Below are positions 13,835-28,593 of a stretch of DNA of 64,000 nt, in pieces. Position 1 is the stretch's first letter. Each line of letters opens with the position of its first letter. Origin of the DNA: Corticium candelabrum. Taxonomy: Eukaryota > Porifera > Homoscleromorpha > Homosclerophorida > Plakinidae. The stretch is taken from positions 6,713,987 to 6,777,986 of the forward strand of contig NC_085093.1 of NCBI RefSeq assembly GCF_963422355.1, given 5' to 3'. Below the pieces are notes generated by a model. It was not told the origin of the DNA and made no database searches. It saw only the letters and a list, made by a program, of their open reading frames with translations. The translations under genes were made by a program, and so were the position numbers.

Positions 13835-15152
13835 ATGGAAAGCGTCCTGGCGAGAGTTGGTTTGACGGGTCTACTTCTAGTTGCACTACTCGGACAAGTC
13901 GTTTCTGCAGGTAATCCTAGTTAGTCTAGGTTAATTGCAAATGTTTCAACGGCCGAGCATTACAGGCATAAAACGTACGTATAAAAATGTTTTCTAAAAC
14001 TTTTGACAAATTGGGACGCACAGGCAGGTTCTAGTTTTTGGCGAGTAACGAGAACCGCACTGTATAGCTAGCAGCGGCCTGCGCAGAGATTTTGTAGTAG
14101 CTTTGCTAATGTTTTGTAAGTTTCAGACCAGATGGCTTTCAAAAGGCATTCTGCAAAGACGGTACGGTACGCGTTTTCATGCATGCGTAGATATGGGCGC
14201 TAAATAGTTGCAGCTAGGTGACGAATTGTTAGTTTTGTGAAGCAATTAGGCAACCTTGAATGTGTCGAATACTTTCGATAGTCATGTGAGTCCATGTGAG
14301 TGTACGTACCATTTTGTCTTTCTGCATGGCTTTTTCTAAGGCCTGGTTCACAATATGACGCCGACGTTGAGTTGAGCGTCAAACTTCAAAGAAACCGCCT
14401 CGACGTCGGCGGCATCCTTTGATGTTGACGCCGACGTCGACGCTGGAATAGGATTCATTTCTATTGTCGACGTCGACGTCGACGTCGGCGTCGATATTGT
14501 GAACCAGGCTTTACGCAACGTCTCCAGTAGGCTGACAAGAACTTGCATTTGTGCCATCAAAACAAATAGCAATAATAGATAGAATCCGGTTCGAGACAGC
14601 TAGCCTGCCTAGCTAAAATTGGTAAGTTCCATGGGGCCTACGCAAGGTAAACAGATTTTAGGTTAATTTTTGTTTTGTTGTATATCAAGCTTAATTACTT
14701 ATGTGCAACAAGGTTTCTTGCACTTCAGTACAAAAAAGTCTGACAAAAGTGCACCTTGTAAGGTATCCAATGGTACAAAACTTGATATCAACATGTTATG
14801 GCGGGCGTGTGCTGTTGCATTTAGCCTTTGCTCATTTCTAAGTGAGCTACCGCCGGCTGGGAGGGTTTGAAAATACGTTTCTTATAGCTATCTTATACAT
14901 GACAACGCTAGGTGAGGACTGAGAGGAGTCTACTAAGAATAGCTAAAAAGGTACAGTAGAATAGTATCTAGAGGTCTAGTGAGTGGCTTTGCCAAGGTGC
15001 AAATTCAACGAACAGTGTACCGGTTAGCTGTGTGTTGCTTGGTCTTGGACACTTGTAGGCACAATGCATCATTTCTTATTAATTAATTACTAATCTATTA
15101 GCTTATGTATAAGATGAATATTGTTGTGGATGTTTCGCTAGGGTACACTGCT

Positions 15153-15214
<62 letters not shown>

Positions 15215-18200
15215 TGTGTGTCTGTTTGGCATCTGTAACTCAATTGCAAGCAAATGTAGGGTGAGTGAAACCATCCGGGATCTTTGGTGGGAGGTTTAAT
15301 TAACCCTAACCCGAATCCTAGTAAGATGAGACATTTGGCTACCGCAACAAATAGATTCGGTTTGTGCCTGTGGTAGCTCTACACGAGAGGCCTTCTGAAA
15401 CTAAGGGTATTTGTCTGGGTGTATGTAACGTGTAGAGGTAGGGCGTGGTAGAATTTTAGTCGAGTCTCGTTCTAGCGCAAATTCATTGATTGTTACAGAT
15501 CTAGAATACTTACCTAGCGTCTCTACGTTGCCCTATATTTAACAGTTAGACAAGTGTGTAGGACCAAGATTTCACATCTGAACCTAGTCGGTATCCGAAA
15601 CTAGACGGGGCACTCTATACTGTAGCTGGATTCGCGTTTATCTAAACAATTATGGTTTACCTAACCATTGATAATTAATTAAGGGCCACCTGTAGTGTTG
15701 ACGCAGTGTTCAACTTCTTGCCGAGATGCTTGTGCGTGCTTGCCACCATATACGTGTGCGGCAACTGTCTGGGTTGTAGCTCTGCCCGCACGTAGGGTTT
15801 AGCACTCTAGTGCTTCTTCATCTGAATCAGTATACATCTTATTTGATTACGAGTCATTTGGTCATGTGACTGTCATGTCACCATGGTTACATGCCAATTT
15901 GAGTGGCAATAGTGAAAGTTGTTCTGTTGCTCACTGCAATAGCAGATGGGGGAAAGGCACTTCGTTGAGTTTTTATCGTTTTCCTGCTGAGTTAGATCGC
16001 CGGCGTCAATGGATTACGGCAGTCAGTCGATAGGAGTGGTCTTTGAGTGAGCACAGTTGGCTCTGCAACATCTGTTCTCTTCATTTCGTGTCAGGAAAGA
16101 AGTTGGATGACCCACTTTTACCAGATTACATACCATCTGTCGTCCTGGAATTGAATAAGGTCTATTGTCATCAATGCCATATCCATTGCTTGTCACTGAG
16201 ATATTACACATTTACACCAATGACTTTAGCAATGTTCAGTTTATGATTGAAATGAAAGTGCTTACAATCATACTAAAATGCACTTCCGTAAAAAGGTTTT
16301 GAAGACGGGTAACTTAACTGTCCTTGATCGTGAGTTTGTATCACTTCATTGCACTGAATTGTTTCCTCAAGTGTTTGTCAAATTATTTCTTCTCTTTCCT
16401 ACAGAGCAATCGTTTTCTGCTCTAAGGCAATTATCCGTGGCTCATGACAAGTTCCTCCATTGTCTTGCTTTGATGTGCTTCGAATGGGTTATCACTAGAG
16501 AACAGGAGAGCAACACTTTTTGTCTTACAATTTGCTGCTTTGTAACAGATGTCTCTCTCTGCAATAGCTAGTAGAATGTGTTGGATGTTAAGAAACTATT
16601 CTCTGTTTGATTTCATGAACAATGTCACAGATCTCAGGTTTAAATTTACACGTCTGCTTTTGGGACTCTCTTGGGAAATGTGTTCGAATCCATTTTATAG
16701 TATTGTTTGTAAAGCGTACATGAAGATAACATTATTTTACTTTTTTACTTGATGAGCTCTATAGACTATGGTGTTATATTTGTTAATAAGTTTCTTGACG
16801 TCAAGTCATATTTGTATATTATTGTAGGTTATCAAAATATTCGGTTAGCAGGTGGATCTTCTAACATAGAAGGTCGAGTGGAAGTGTTGGTTAACAATGT
16901 GTGGGGCACCGTTTGTGATGATCTTTGGGATATCGTTGATGCCAACGTTGTCTGCCGTCAACTATTTTATACAAATGCTAAACAGACATCATATTTTGGA
17001 GGAGGCAGTGGCCAGATTTGGATGAATAATGTGAAATGTTCGGGATCTGAAATGACCCTGGCAGAATGTCACTTCAGTGGTTGGGGAATTCATAATTGCG
17101 ATCATAGTGAAGATGCAGGAGTTACTTGCCAAAGTCAGATATTATTTTGAAATGTTGACTTATGTTTGTTTGGTAGTTTTGTTTGCAGGTGTTCGGTTGA
17201 TGGAAGGTTCCTCAGTCAAGGATGGTCGTGTTGAGGTTCATCACAATAACTCTTGGGGAACCGTATGTGATGACAACTTCTCAATAACAGAAGCAAATGT
17301 GGTATGTCATCAGTTGGGCTATGGCTCTGCAACAGACTACAAATCTTCGGCTTACTTTGGAGAAGGCTCTGGAACTATATGGCTAGATGATGTGTCTTGT
17401 TCAAACTGGAAAAGTACGTTGCAAAGCTGTTCTCACAGAGGATGGGGTAGTCACAATTGTGGTCATAGTGAGGACGTAGGAGTGATGTGCAATGGTATTT
17501 ACTATTATAATTCACATGTTCATTGTGTGCACTCTGACCTAACTGCCGGTAACTTTGTATCTACAGATGTAACTTTGGTTGGAGGAAGTACTCCAAGTGA
17601 GGGGAGAGTTGAAGTGTACAGGAATGGGGGTTGGGGTACAGTATGTGATGATGGTTGGAACATGGCAGATGCCAATGTTGTATGTCATCAACTGGGATTT
17701 CAAGGGGCAACATCTGATCCATGTTGTGCTTATTTTGGTGGAGGAAGTGGATCAATTCTTATGGATGATGTTAACTGTGCTGGAGGGGAAACACACCTAT
17801 TTCACTGCTCGTTTACAAGCAGTCATAACTGTGGCCATTCTGAGGATGCTGGTGTGATGTGTTCAGGTATACTAAAATATCAATCACTTGCTTTGGAATT
17901 TTGAAAATTTAGTTTTATGCTTTTATATTGCTGTCTTGTAATCTTGCATAGATATTCGTCTTGTTGGCGGTTCTTCTCCGTGGGAAGGTAGAGTGGAAGT
18001 CTTCCATGGTCAGTGGGGTACAGTATGTGATGACTTTTGGGATAGTGTTGATGCTCAAGTAGTTTGTCGTCAATTGGGAGCAACTGCATTTGGTGTACGA
18101 GGGCAGGCATATTTTGCAGTAGGAGGAGGACCTATATGGTTGGATGGAGTGAGTTGTACTGGTTCAGAGAGCCAGCTTGCCTTTTGTTCTCACGGAGGAT

Positions 18201-21200
18201 GGGGATCTCATAACTGTGACCATTCAGAAGATGCAGGCGTTATTTGTCATGGTATGTAACATGATATAATGCTGACTATGTTATCAGATGTGCATAGCAG
18301 ATGTGTTTGATTATCAGACATTACGTTGGTCGGTGGTTCAACATGGTACGAAGGCAGAGTCGAGGTTTATTACAACAATCAGTGGGGTACTATTTGTGAC
18401 AATTCGTGGGACATCAATGATGCACATGTTGCTTGCAAGCAGCTGGGATATCCTGCTGCAGTGGCATTCAAACAGCAAGCTTACTTTGGTCAAGGCATCA
18501 ACACAATCTGGTTTAGTGAAGTTTCTTGCTCTGGGTATGAAACGAGTATTCTGTCTTGTTCAGCCAAACACTGGGCATCAGCCAAATGCAACCACAAGCA
18601 AGATGCGGGTGTAGTATGTCAAAGTAAGAAAATACTTTAATATATTATATTTGGTAGTGTGTTGTGTAATTTTTCTGTAAATTTGTAGGTGTGAGACTGG
18701 AGGGAGGAACGTATGACAACGAAGGTAGGGTAGAGATTTTTGTAAATGGACAATGGGGCACTGTATGTGATGATGGCTGGACTATTACCAACTCAGATGT
18801 TGTGTGTCGCGAACTTGGATTTATTGGAGCTATAACGTATTACACTGGGGCATACTTTGGTTCTGGAAATGCAAAAATTCTGATGGATGATGTTGACTGC
18901 AGTGGAAACGAAGGTCGTTTGCGTGACTGTCACTTTGCAGGTTGGAATCAGCATAACTGTGATCGTAGTGAAGTTGTTGGCATAGCCTGTGGAGGTAAGA
19001 TACGGTATTTCACACAATAGTGATGCAATTTTGTTGAAATACAGTAGGTGGTTGACTTTTTATGTATTGCCAGGCATTCGTTTGGCTGGTGGTTCATCTC
19101 CTAATGAGGGTCGTGTTGAAGTGTTTCATGAAGGTGTGTGGGGAACTGTATGTGACGACAGTTGGGGTGTTCAAGCTGCTGACATTGTGTGCTCTCAACT
19201 TGGGTTTTCTTTTGCTATTGAAGCAAAGTTTTCTGCATATTTTGGTGAAGGATTGGGACCAATCTGGCTCGATAATGTCCAGTGTTCTTCAGCAGATACG
19301 AGACTAGAAACATGCTCTCATAACGGTTGGGGAAATCATAACTGTGGTCATGCAGAAGATGCTGGTGTCATATGCACTGGTGAGTATACATTAAATCGAG
19401 AGCGTTCATTAAATTGTTGCATTTGTACATACTTGTTGCATAGATATCAGACTGGTTGGTGGATCGTCTCTCAATGAAGGTCGTGTTGAGATGTATCAAA
19501 GTGGAAGTTGGGGAACAATTTGTGATGAAGGTTGGGATAAGGAAGATGCTGATGTGGTATGTTGGCAACTAGGATATCCAGATGCCGTATCACATAAAAG
19601 ACTGGCAGAGTTTGGCCTAGGGTCGGGCCTTATTGTCATCACTAACGTTGATTGCAGTGGAAATGAAAACAATCTTCACGATTGTATGTATAGTACACAG
19701 ACAACTGGCTGCAGTCACTCTGAAGATGCAGGAGTTATATGTCGCAGTAAGTTTAAACAGATTTTATACGTTGTTTACAATTTACATTTTTGTGTTTGGA
19801 ATTAAAGCTATTCGTCTTGTGAATGGTACATCCTCTCATTCTGGCAGAGTGGAAGTGTTCCACAATGGACAATGGGGAAGTGTATGTGATGATGGTTTGG
19901 ACATGAATGATGCCGCTGTGATTTGTCGGCAGTTGGGGATGAACTCTCCTTCTGCATATTACACAGCTGGGTATTATGGAATTGGGACAGGACCAGTTTG
20001 GCTTAGCAACTTGAATTGTTTGGGATCAGAGACAAATCTTGAAAGTTGCTCACACAACCCTTGGGGGTTACAGACATGTTCACATGAAGAAGATTCAGGA
20101 GTGGATTGCTCTGCAGGTTAATGTTTTCTTCATTGTGTGTGACTTGTTCTAAAGTTGCATATAGATAATATGTTGTTTCATTTAGGCTGTCAGCCTCTTC
20201 CATCACCTCCACATGGTACAGCGTTGAGCTCCTCAACATCAATTGGTGCAGTTACAAATTACACTTGCAATTTCTGCTACCAACTAATTGGCTCACCTTC
20301 ACGCTCATGTGAAAGCAATTTACTTTGGAGTGGAACACAGCCGTCATGCACATGTATTTTTTATAATAATATTGTTGTTTTAATTACTATACTAAGAAGC
20401 ACTTTGTACAGCTGTGATGTGTCGTGCTCTTACTTCTCCTAATAATGGACAACTGTCTTCCACAGCAACAACATGTGGAACAACTTTGACTTTTTCATGT
20501 AATTTGTGTTATCGTTTGGTGGGCTCAGCTTTACTTACTTGTGAATCATCAGGAAATTGGAATGGAATGGAGCCGACTTGCAGTTGTGAGTTGCTTGGTC
20601 CTGATATATTGTATTACACACACATTATGTCATTCTGTTTCATCGTAGTGGTTTACTGTCCATCTCTTCCGATACCAGTTGGTGGCAGGATATCTTCAAC
20701 ATCTAATCAATGTGGAGTTACTGCATCATTTACATGTGATTCATGTTACAGACTAAGTGGTTTGTTTTCACGCACATGCCAGTCGAATGGCAGCTGGAGT
20801 GGCTCACAGCCAATGTGCAATCGTGAGTAGAAATGTAACTGTTTGGTGATGATAGTGTTGTTATTACTTTCTCTTTACATCAGGTATAGTTTGCTCTACA
20901 TTGAGTGTTCCTGCTAATGGGGTTATATCTTCTACCTCAAGGAGTTGTGGTACAACAGTGACGTTTTATTGCAATTCTTGTTATCGTTTGATTGGGCCAT
21001 CTACTCGTTTGTGCCAATCCAATGGAATATGGTCAAACTCTCAGCCGTCTTGTTCTTGTACGATGATACCTTCAGTCACTGCGATTCATAGCAGCTAATG
21101 ATCATGCTACTACATGTTTTGTTGACTTTCAGTGACGTCATGTCCAACATTGTCAGCTCCTACAAATGGTCATATTGTCTTATCATCTCAAACGTGTGGC

Positions 21201-24200
21201 TCAACTGTTACATTTGCATGTAATGTGGGCTATTTTCTGGTTGGTTCATCTTCTCGTGTCTGCCAGTCAAATGGTGTGTGGTCTGGCCAGCAGGCAATGT
21301 GTTCAGGTAACAATTGCTAACAACACGTATTATGTGAAAATTAATTTGTAATTCAATGTATATGAATAGATTTGCTGTGTCCAATACTGAGCAGTCCCAA
21401 TCATGGAACTAAGTCCACAAATTACAGGTTATTGGGTACTGTTGTGCACTTTGCGTGCAGTGTGGGATACAATCTCTCAGGCGATCCATCTACTACCTGC
21501 ACTTGCGTTAATTGTGGCTCTACAGGAACATGGAGCAATGAAGCGCCTACTTGCACAAGTAAACATCATTACTAGTTACACAATATATCATAGTGACACT
21601 GATTCCTTGTTTGATAAGTTTTAAGTTGTAAGCCATGGCCACTTTTACCTCCTCGACATGGAATTGTGTCTGCTAGCGGCAACACTTTTGGATCAGTTGC
21701 TACATATGCATGTACCAGCAGTTACACAATGGCAGGATCATCAAGTAGAGTGTGCCAAAGTAATGGTCAGTGGAGTGGAAGCCCCCCTACCTGTGGCAGT
21801 GAGATATTGATTAATATGAGAACATTTTCTATAATTTTTGTTTCACACTTGTACTTGGTTTATTGTTTTGTTTCAAGGTTTTGATTGTAGTCTTCTTCCT
21901 GGTCCTCACAACGGAGCTCGCTTAGGGTCATCTACTTCATTTGGCTCTACTTTAAGATTTATCTGTAACACAGGATATATTCTGAGTGGGTCACCAACTC
22001 GAACTTGTCTTGAGAGTGGTTGGTCGGGCCATCAACCAGTCTGCATTCGTATGTTATGTTGTGGAATTGTATTAAAACTAACATATTTATAGAAAATGCA
22101 TTTGTTGTACTGTAGTTGTATACTGTGGTGAATTGCAGCAACCAGCTAATGGTATAAAGCACGGTACACTGGCTACTTATGGTGCTACAGTTGTGTTTTC
22201 ATGCAATCTTGGTTATCATTTGTTGGGCTCTTCTTCTCGAGTTTGCCAAGAGAATGGAACATGGACTGGAAATCAACCAGTCTGCCAAAGTTAGTCATGG
22301 CGATTGCTACAAATCTATTAAGAAACTGCAGTATATTGATTGAATGTATTTTTGTTTTATGATTTACACATGTAGTTGTAAATTGTGGGTCTTTAAATGC
22401 ACCAGAAAATGGGGCCAAGAGTAGTTCCTCTAGTACATATGGTGCTACTGTGTCTTTCTCCTGCAATGTGGGCTTCATCTTGCACGGGTCATCTTCTCGA
22501 AGCTGCAATGCTGATGGATCTTGGAGTGGAACCACAACAACATGCTTTGGTTGGTCACAGCATTGTTTCTCAGTAGTTTGTAGGACCCAACAGTTTGGTT
22601 TTGTAGTTGTTACTTGTTCTCAACTTGCTGCACCGACAAATGGGGCAATGGTCACTTCTTCAAACACATACAATTCTACAGCTGTGTTCTCGTGTTCAAC
22701 TGGCTATGTCATATCTGGGAGTTCATTGAGAATATGCCAGAGTAATGGAGATTGGAGTGGAGTTCCGCCGTTGTGCAATGGTCTAATATCATGCAATTAT
22801 GATAAAACGTATTATTTTATATGTGTAGTTGCTGTGTTATAGTGATCAACTGTGGGTCTCTTGCAACTCCTTCTAATGGAGGTCAAGCTGGAAGCTCTAC
22901 TACATACAGATCAACTGTCAGATTTACCTGCCACATTGGATATAATCTTACTGGCTCTTCTTCACGAATCTGTCAAGCCGATGCATCATGGAGTGGGAGA
23001 CAACCTTTGTGCTTACGTTAGTCAAATAAACCATCTTAGCAGTTGCTTTTTCATTGATTAATTAAGTTGTGGTTAATTTAATGTAGCTGTGGACTGTGGG
23101 AGCTTGAGTTCTTCTTTAAACTTAATTATCCAAAAAGAACCATCATCTTCTTTTGGCTCAGTTGTTACCTTTCGGTGTCAAGCTGGTTACACACTTGTTG
23201 GAAATTCAGCTCGGTTGTGTCAAGCTAATGGCACATGGACTGGTACGCAGCCATCCTGTGAATGTGAGTATTATATAAAACTTATAAATTATATTATGAC
23301 TGGAGTTATGCTTTTTCTGTGTAGCTAAGATTTGTGGTCAATTACCTACTCCTCTTAATGGACTTATTTTAAGAAGCTATGGAACAACATATGGTAGTAA
23401 TGTGCATTTCAGTTGCAATATAGGTTATAACATGACATCAGGCAACAGACAACGATCTTGCATTCTTTCATCTAATGGAGCAGTTCTGTGGAGTGGAACA
23501 CAGCCTGTGTGCCAAAGTAACTTTTCTGTCTTTCCAACTTTCTTACTGAACTTTTAATTTATCTCTTTTCTATAGGTGTAGACTGTGGTGATCTTCATTC
23601 TCCACACAATGGAGCAAAAATAGGAACTGCAACAACCTCTTTGGCTACAGTTACATTTACGTGCAAGCCAGGATATTTAATGATAGGATCTTCATCTCGT
23701 ACATGTCAAGTTGATGGTTCATGGAGTGGTCAACAACCTATTTGTGATGGTATTACAACTGATTATAATTTAGTGGAAAGTTATAGGTAAAGTGTCTGAT
23801 TAGAGAAGAAATGTGGACCACTGTCTGTACCTTCTAATGGCAGAGTTGTTCATGGTTTTGGGAACTCATATGGTGCAATAGTTACCTTTGCTTGTAATAT
23901 CGGTTACACGCAGCTATCCGGCAGCAGTAGTCGTTCTTGTGTTCTTGCACATGGAGACTCAGTCACATGGAATGGAACTCAATTTGTCTGCATTAGTAAT
24001 ACTATTGTCTTTATCATTGTGATACCTCTTTAAGTGTTTGTATTGCTTGTTTTAGTTGATGACTGTGGAGATGTAGTTGTTCCAATTCATGGAACAAAAA
24101 TGGGTAACAGCACTACTTATGGTGCCACACTGGAGTTCAAGTGTGATGTAGGCTATCAACTATGGGGTAGTGAGGTGCGCATTTGCCAAGCAGGAGGAAT

Positions 24201-27200
24201 ATGGAGTGGCTCTCAGCCTATCTGTTTGCGTAAGATAGAATTATATATTAGAATAGCAAGTGGTGTTTTTCTGATGTGTTGTTTGGGCAGTACAAATTTG
24301 TCATCCTCATGCTCCTCCATTGAATGGACGAGTTTACGGAGGCAGCAATGTTTATGGATCAACTTTGATATTTGTTTGCAATGTGGGTTATAGTCTTACA
24401 GCTGGATCTAGGCAACGTACTTGCTCTAAAAGGAGAGATGGTTCTATGTACTGGACTGGGTCTGAACCATTATGTACAAGTATATTGAACATTGTTATTT
24501 GTTATATATGATATAGTGTACAGAGATTATTTTGTTACAGTTGTTGACTGTGGTCAACCACAGATGCCTTCAAATGGTCATGTGAGCAGTTTCATGACAA
24601 CCTATGGCTCCATAGTAAACTTCACTTGTTCTGGTGGTTACAATGTGATTGGTTTGACGTCAAGGACTTGTGAAGCAAATGGCCATTGGAGTGGACAGCA
24701 ACCCAAGTGTCAAAGTAAATCGAATAGTTGTACATGCACCTCTTTGCTTTTAGTTGATGCTTTTCATTTCTTGATACTCAAGTTGTGGATTGTGGTTCCT
24801 TGTCTGCACCAGAAAATGGCCTAATAAATGAACAGGCAACAACATTTGGTTCAATTGTTACATTCAGCTGTGCAACTGGATACAGACTTTTTGGGTCAAT
24901 AACTAGGAGTTGTTTGGCAGACGGTACTTGGACAGGACGCCAACCTGCTTGTGAACGTAATTTCTTATTGTGTGGCAATTGAGAAATGGATTGTGCTTAT
25001 TGTTTCTGTGTAGCGATTGAGTGTGATCCACCAGCATTCTTTGTCAATGGCAAAATAATTGGCAATGGAACTGCATATGGATTCAACTTGTCATTTTTAT
25101 GTGATGCTGGTCACATTCTCGTTGGTTCAGCAGTGCGTACATGTCAAAGTGATGGACAATGGAGTGGGATTGAGCCTGTTTGTGACGGTAAACATCCACT
25201 ATTTGTCTACCTTCTGTTTGTGTTGAGACGTAGTTTGTATAGTGAGGTACTGCGAAGATCCTGGCATACCTCTCAATGGTACGCGAGACTCGAGTGACTT
25301 TCTTTATGGTAGCATCATTAGGTTTTCTTGCTGGAATGGACTAAGGCTTGTTGGCAATGACAGAATACAATGCGTTGAAATCACAAGAGACCCAGTGACC
25401 GTAGCATGGAATCATCCAACTCCAACATGTGACAGTAAGTTGACACATTAGACATTTATCATAGCTACTCTATTTACTATGTTTAGTTTTGCCTGTTGTG
25501 ATACTCTATATTGGAGTGCAAACAAGCAGTGATGGTCTATCCAATGTACTTTTGTCTCCACCTATTGAAAGAACAAATGAATCTATCTCGATTGGATGTA
25601 CTGTGAAGGAAAGTCGTCCAACCTCTGTTCTATTGTGGACAAGAGATGGTGTACCTATTCATGAGTCATCGGCTGAGTCTGTTTATCAGAATGCACAGCA
25701 AACGTCTAGTGATGGATTGGAATACAGACTGTTGTCGGTGAAGCAATTTGGTTCAAATGAAGAGGGAAACTACACGTGTATGGCTAGCAATCGTGCTGGC
25801 AATGGCTCAACAACAATAAGTCTAATCTTGCAAGGTAATAAACACTAGTGGGTGTTAATTAATCAAATTAAAGATGATAACATTGTTCTAGTGACTCCCA
25901 GTAGACCAGACCCTCCAGTTGCCTTTCCATTAAATGAAACCTCAATACAAGTTGGCTGGACAGTTCCATTGTCTGATGGTCACAGTCCCATTCTGTCTTA
26001 TCAACTGAGATATAGAAGTACTGCAGGACAGTGGATCAATGAAACAAGAACTGTTTCTTCAGAGCGACAATTGACAATTTTTCAGAATCTTGTGCCATTT
26101 ACCAGCTATGAATTTCAGGCTTGTGCAAGAAATGAAATTGGTACTAGTCCTTACAGTCATTCATCTATTCCTGTCACTACCAGCGAGGCAGGTAAGACAT
26201 TGCATATTATAGCAAATTCAAGCGTTAGCATATCCATGTACATTAATTAATGTATGTTGTATATAAGTTCGTCTTTTTTGCATTTTTAAATGGAGCTACC
26301 CTAGGATTACACTTTGCTCTTGTATAATGAGAATTCTTGACATTTATGAAGCATGTGATACACACAGCTGTTGCTAAACTCTCTTTTCTCTGCCATAATT
26401 TTACTGACATGCACACTGATTCCAGATGGTCACAAGAGGATACCATCAGTTTCATAGTGACTAAGTCGTACCTTGAACAGTTGCTGGACATAGGAGATGC
26501 CAAATGAAGTGGCACTTTTGGTAGATGATGTGTGATACATCTCAGATAATCATCTGTGTACAGAATGGCTAGATTTGACTGACCGTCTGTGACTGCATAT
26601 ATACCTGCATTATAAATGCATATGTGTTGCGCACTAATACTGTAAATCCACAAATTTTTGTATGCATGTTATTTTCATATTGTCCATACGACTCCTAAAT
26701 GTACTAAATTAAAATTCACGCTAAATTTTTTCTTGGATGACAAACTGTTATTACAAATCACCACTATATCGATGTTGATGATGTACAGTACCACAACACG
26801 AGATCCAACTGAATAATACACTGGTTTTACAACAACAAATGACCAAAATGAAACTCTCTACGTACAGCATGTTCAGTTTGCAACGTTATGATATCACTCA
26901 ACTCAAACTGTTTCTGAAAATACTCTGACAGACATCTAGCGTGCCATCAACAGAAGATGAACCAGACAGTTGATGTTCTTGCAGCAGTGACAGTTTCTTT
27001 TTCAAATTAGTCCTAATGCACACCCTAACACTGCGCAGCTGTTGTCTTGCAAGGCATGCAAGTACTATAAGTCATCACTTTCGTCCAATGCTGGTCCAAG
27101 AAGAAGGTGCGTTTAGCTGCTGCGACCTTTTTCTGATAAAATTTTTAGTTGTACCATTTCTTCAGGCCGTCGGTTCAATACTAGCAACTGTTTTTGATAC

Positions 27201-28534
27201 GCATTGTGGATTGATTGAACTGTTGACTTTCTGATTATGTGATTCAACAATTTTTGCAGACGAGCGTGTGCCTTCATAAAAGTCCGTATTCTTCAGCAAC
27301 TTGGACCAATGGTTGTCCTAGTCTTGGAGTCGTAGACGTTATATTGTCCTCTCTTTCTGCGCTTAGCTGCCAGGTGATCTCGATCCAGTTCTTTTAATAC
27401 GCTGTGATGTCCTCTTGTTGGATCTTGGATGCTGCTCATGATCTCCTTGATAGTGGTGCAACGTAGTAGTTCTTTTTATCTTTTGTCGTAAGCCAAGCAT
27501 GGATACCACTTTGCTTTAGCTTAGAACGTTTGAATCACGTACGCTGACGCATGTACAGAATGAAACAATTACTGTACTAGCATGCACTAAAATTGTCCAT
27601 TAGAGCTCATGCGAAAATAAGATGCATATGAAAGGTCTTCTTGTTAAATGTACGATACATAGCTGCGTACAAAAATTTGTGGATTTACAGTACGTCTGAG
27701 CACTTTGTCTGACCGGACTCTGTTTTTAAATAGATCAGCTATTGAACATAAGCCACTGCCCACAGGTTCTAAACCATGAAACTGATACAATCTATTACAG
27801 TAGAACCTCGCTAGTTTGTACAGCCCCATGCCAAGCTTCATTCGGATTAGTGAATTGTTCGAATTATCAAATATGCCAAAACGCGTAACCTTGGAGGTCC
27901 AGACTTTTCCTCAGACACCCAGACCACCAGCGCATTTACGTATCTCTTCACAAATGTCATGTTTGTGGTAAAGGACACTGCTGCAATGACTACATATACT
28001 TCTAAATAACGTGATAGTCAGGATTTAAAATAGTTTGATACGCACATTTGCTGAAAACAAGATAACCACATGCTGCCCAATAGGATCTGGGTACGCAAGG
28101 CAGGGCGCCAAAGGTAATTCGGATTAGCGAGGATTTGGATCAGCGAGGTCCGAATTAGCGAGGTTCTACTTTAGTTCTATTTGAACAATGTGCTTGCGTG
28201 TTAGTATACTTGATCGTGTGATTTAGCATACTACTAGTATACGGGTTTTACCAGCGCTCGTAGCGCTGTCAGAGTTCTCGGCTTTGCCTCAGGCAATAAC
28301 TCTGCTTCTCGTACTAGTAAAAGTCATATAGTATGCTAATCATACGATACATTATTTATACCATGGTCATGTGACATGTATTAGTATAATAATCGAGAGT
28401 GTGATTTTAATTGGAAGTAACTTATGTATATACACCATCTCAGTACACATTTGTGACCGGTCATACGTCACATGACCATGGTATAAGTATATTTACAATA
28501 TTTCAATGTGTACATCGTTGTGGGTTTGTATTTG

Positions 28535-28593
<59 letters not shown>

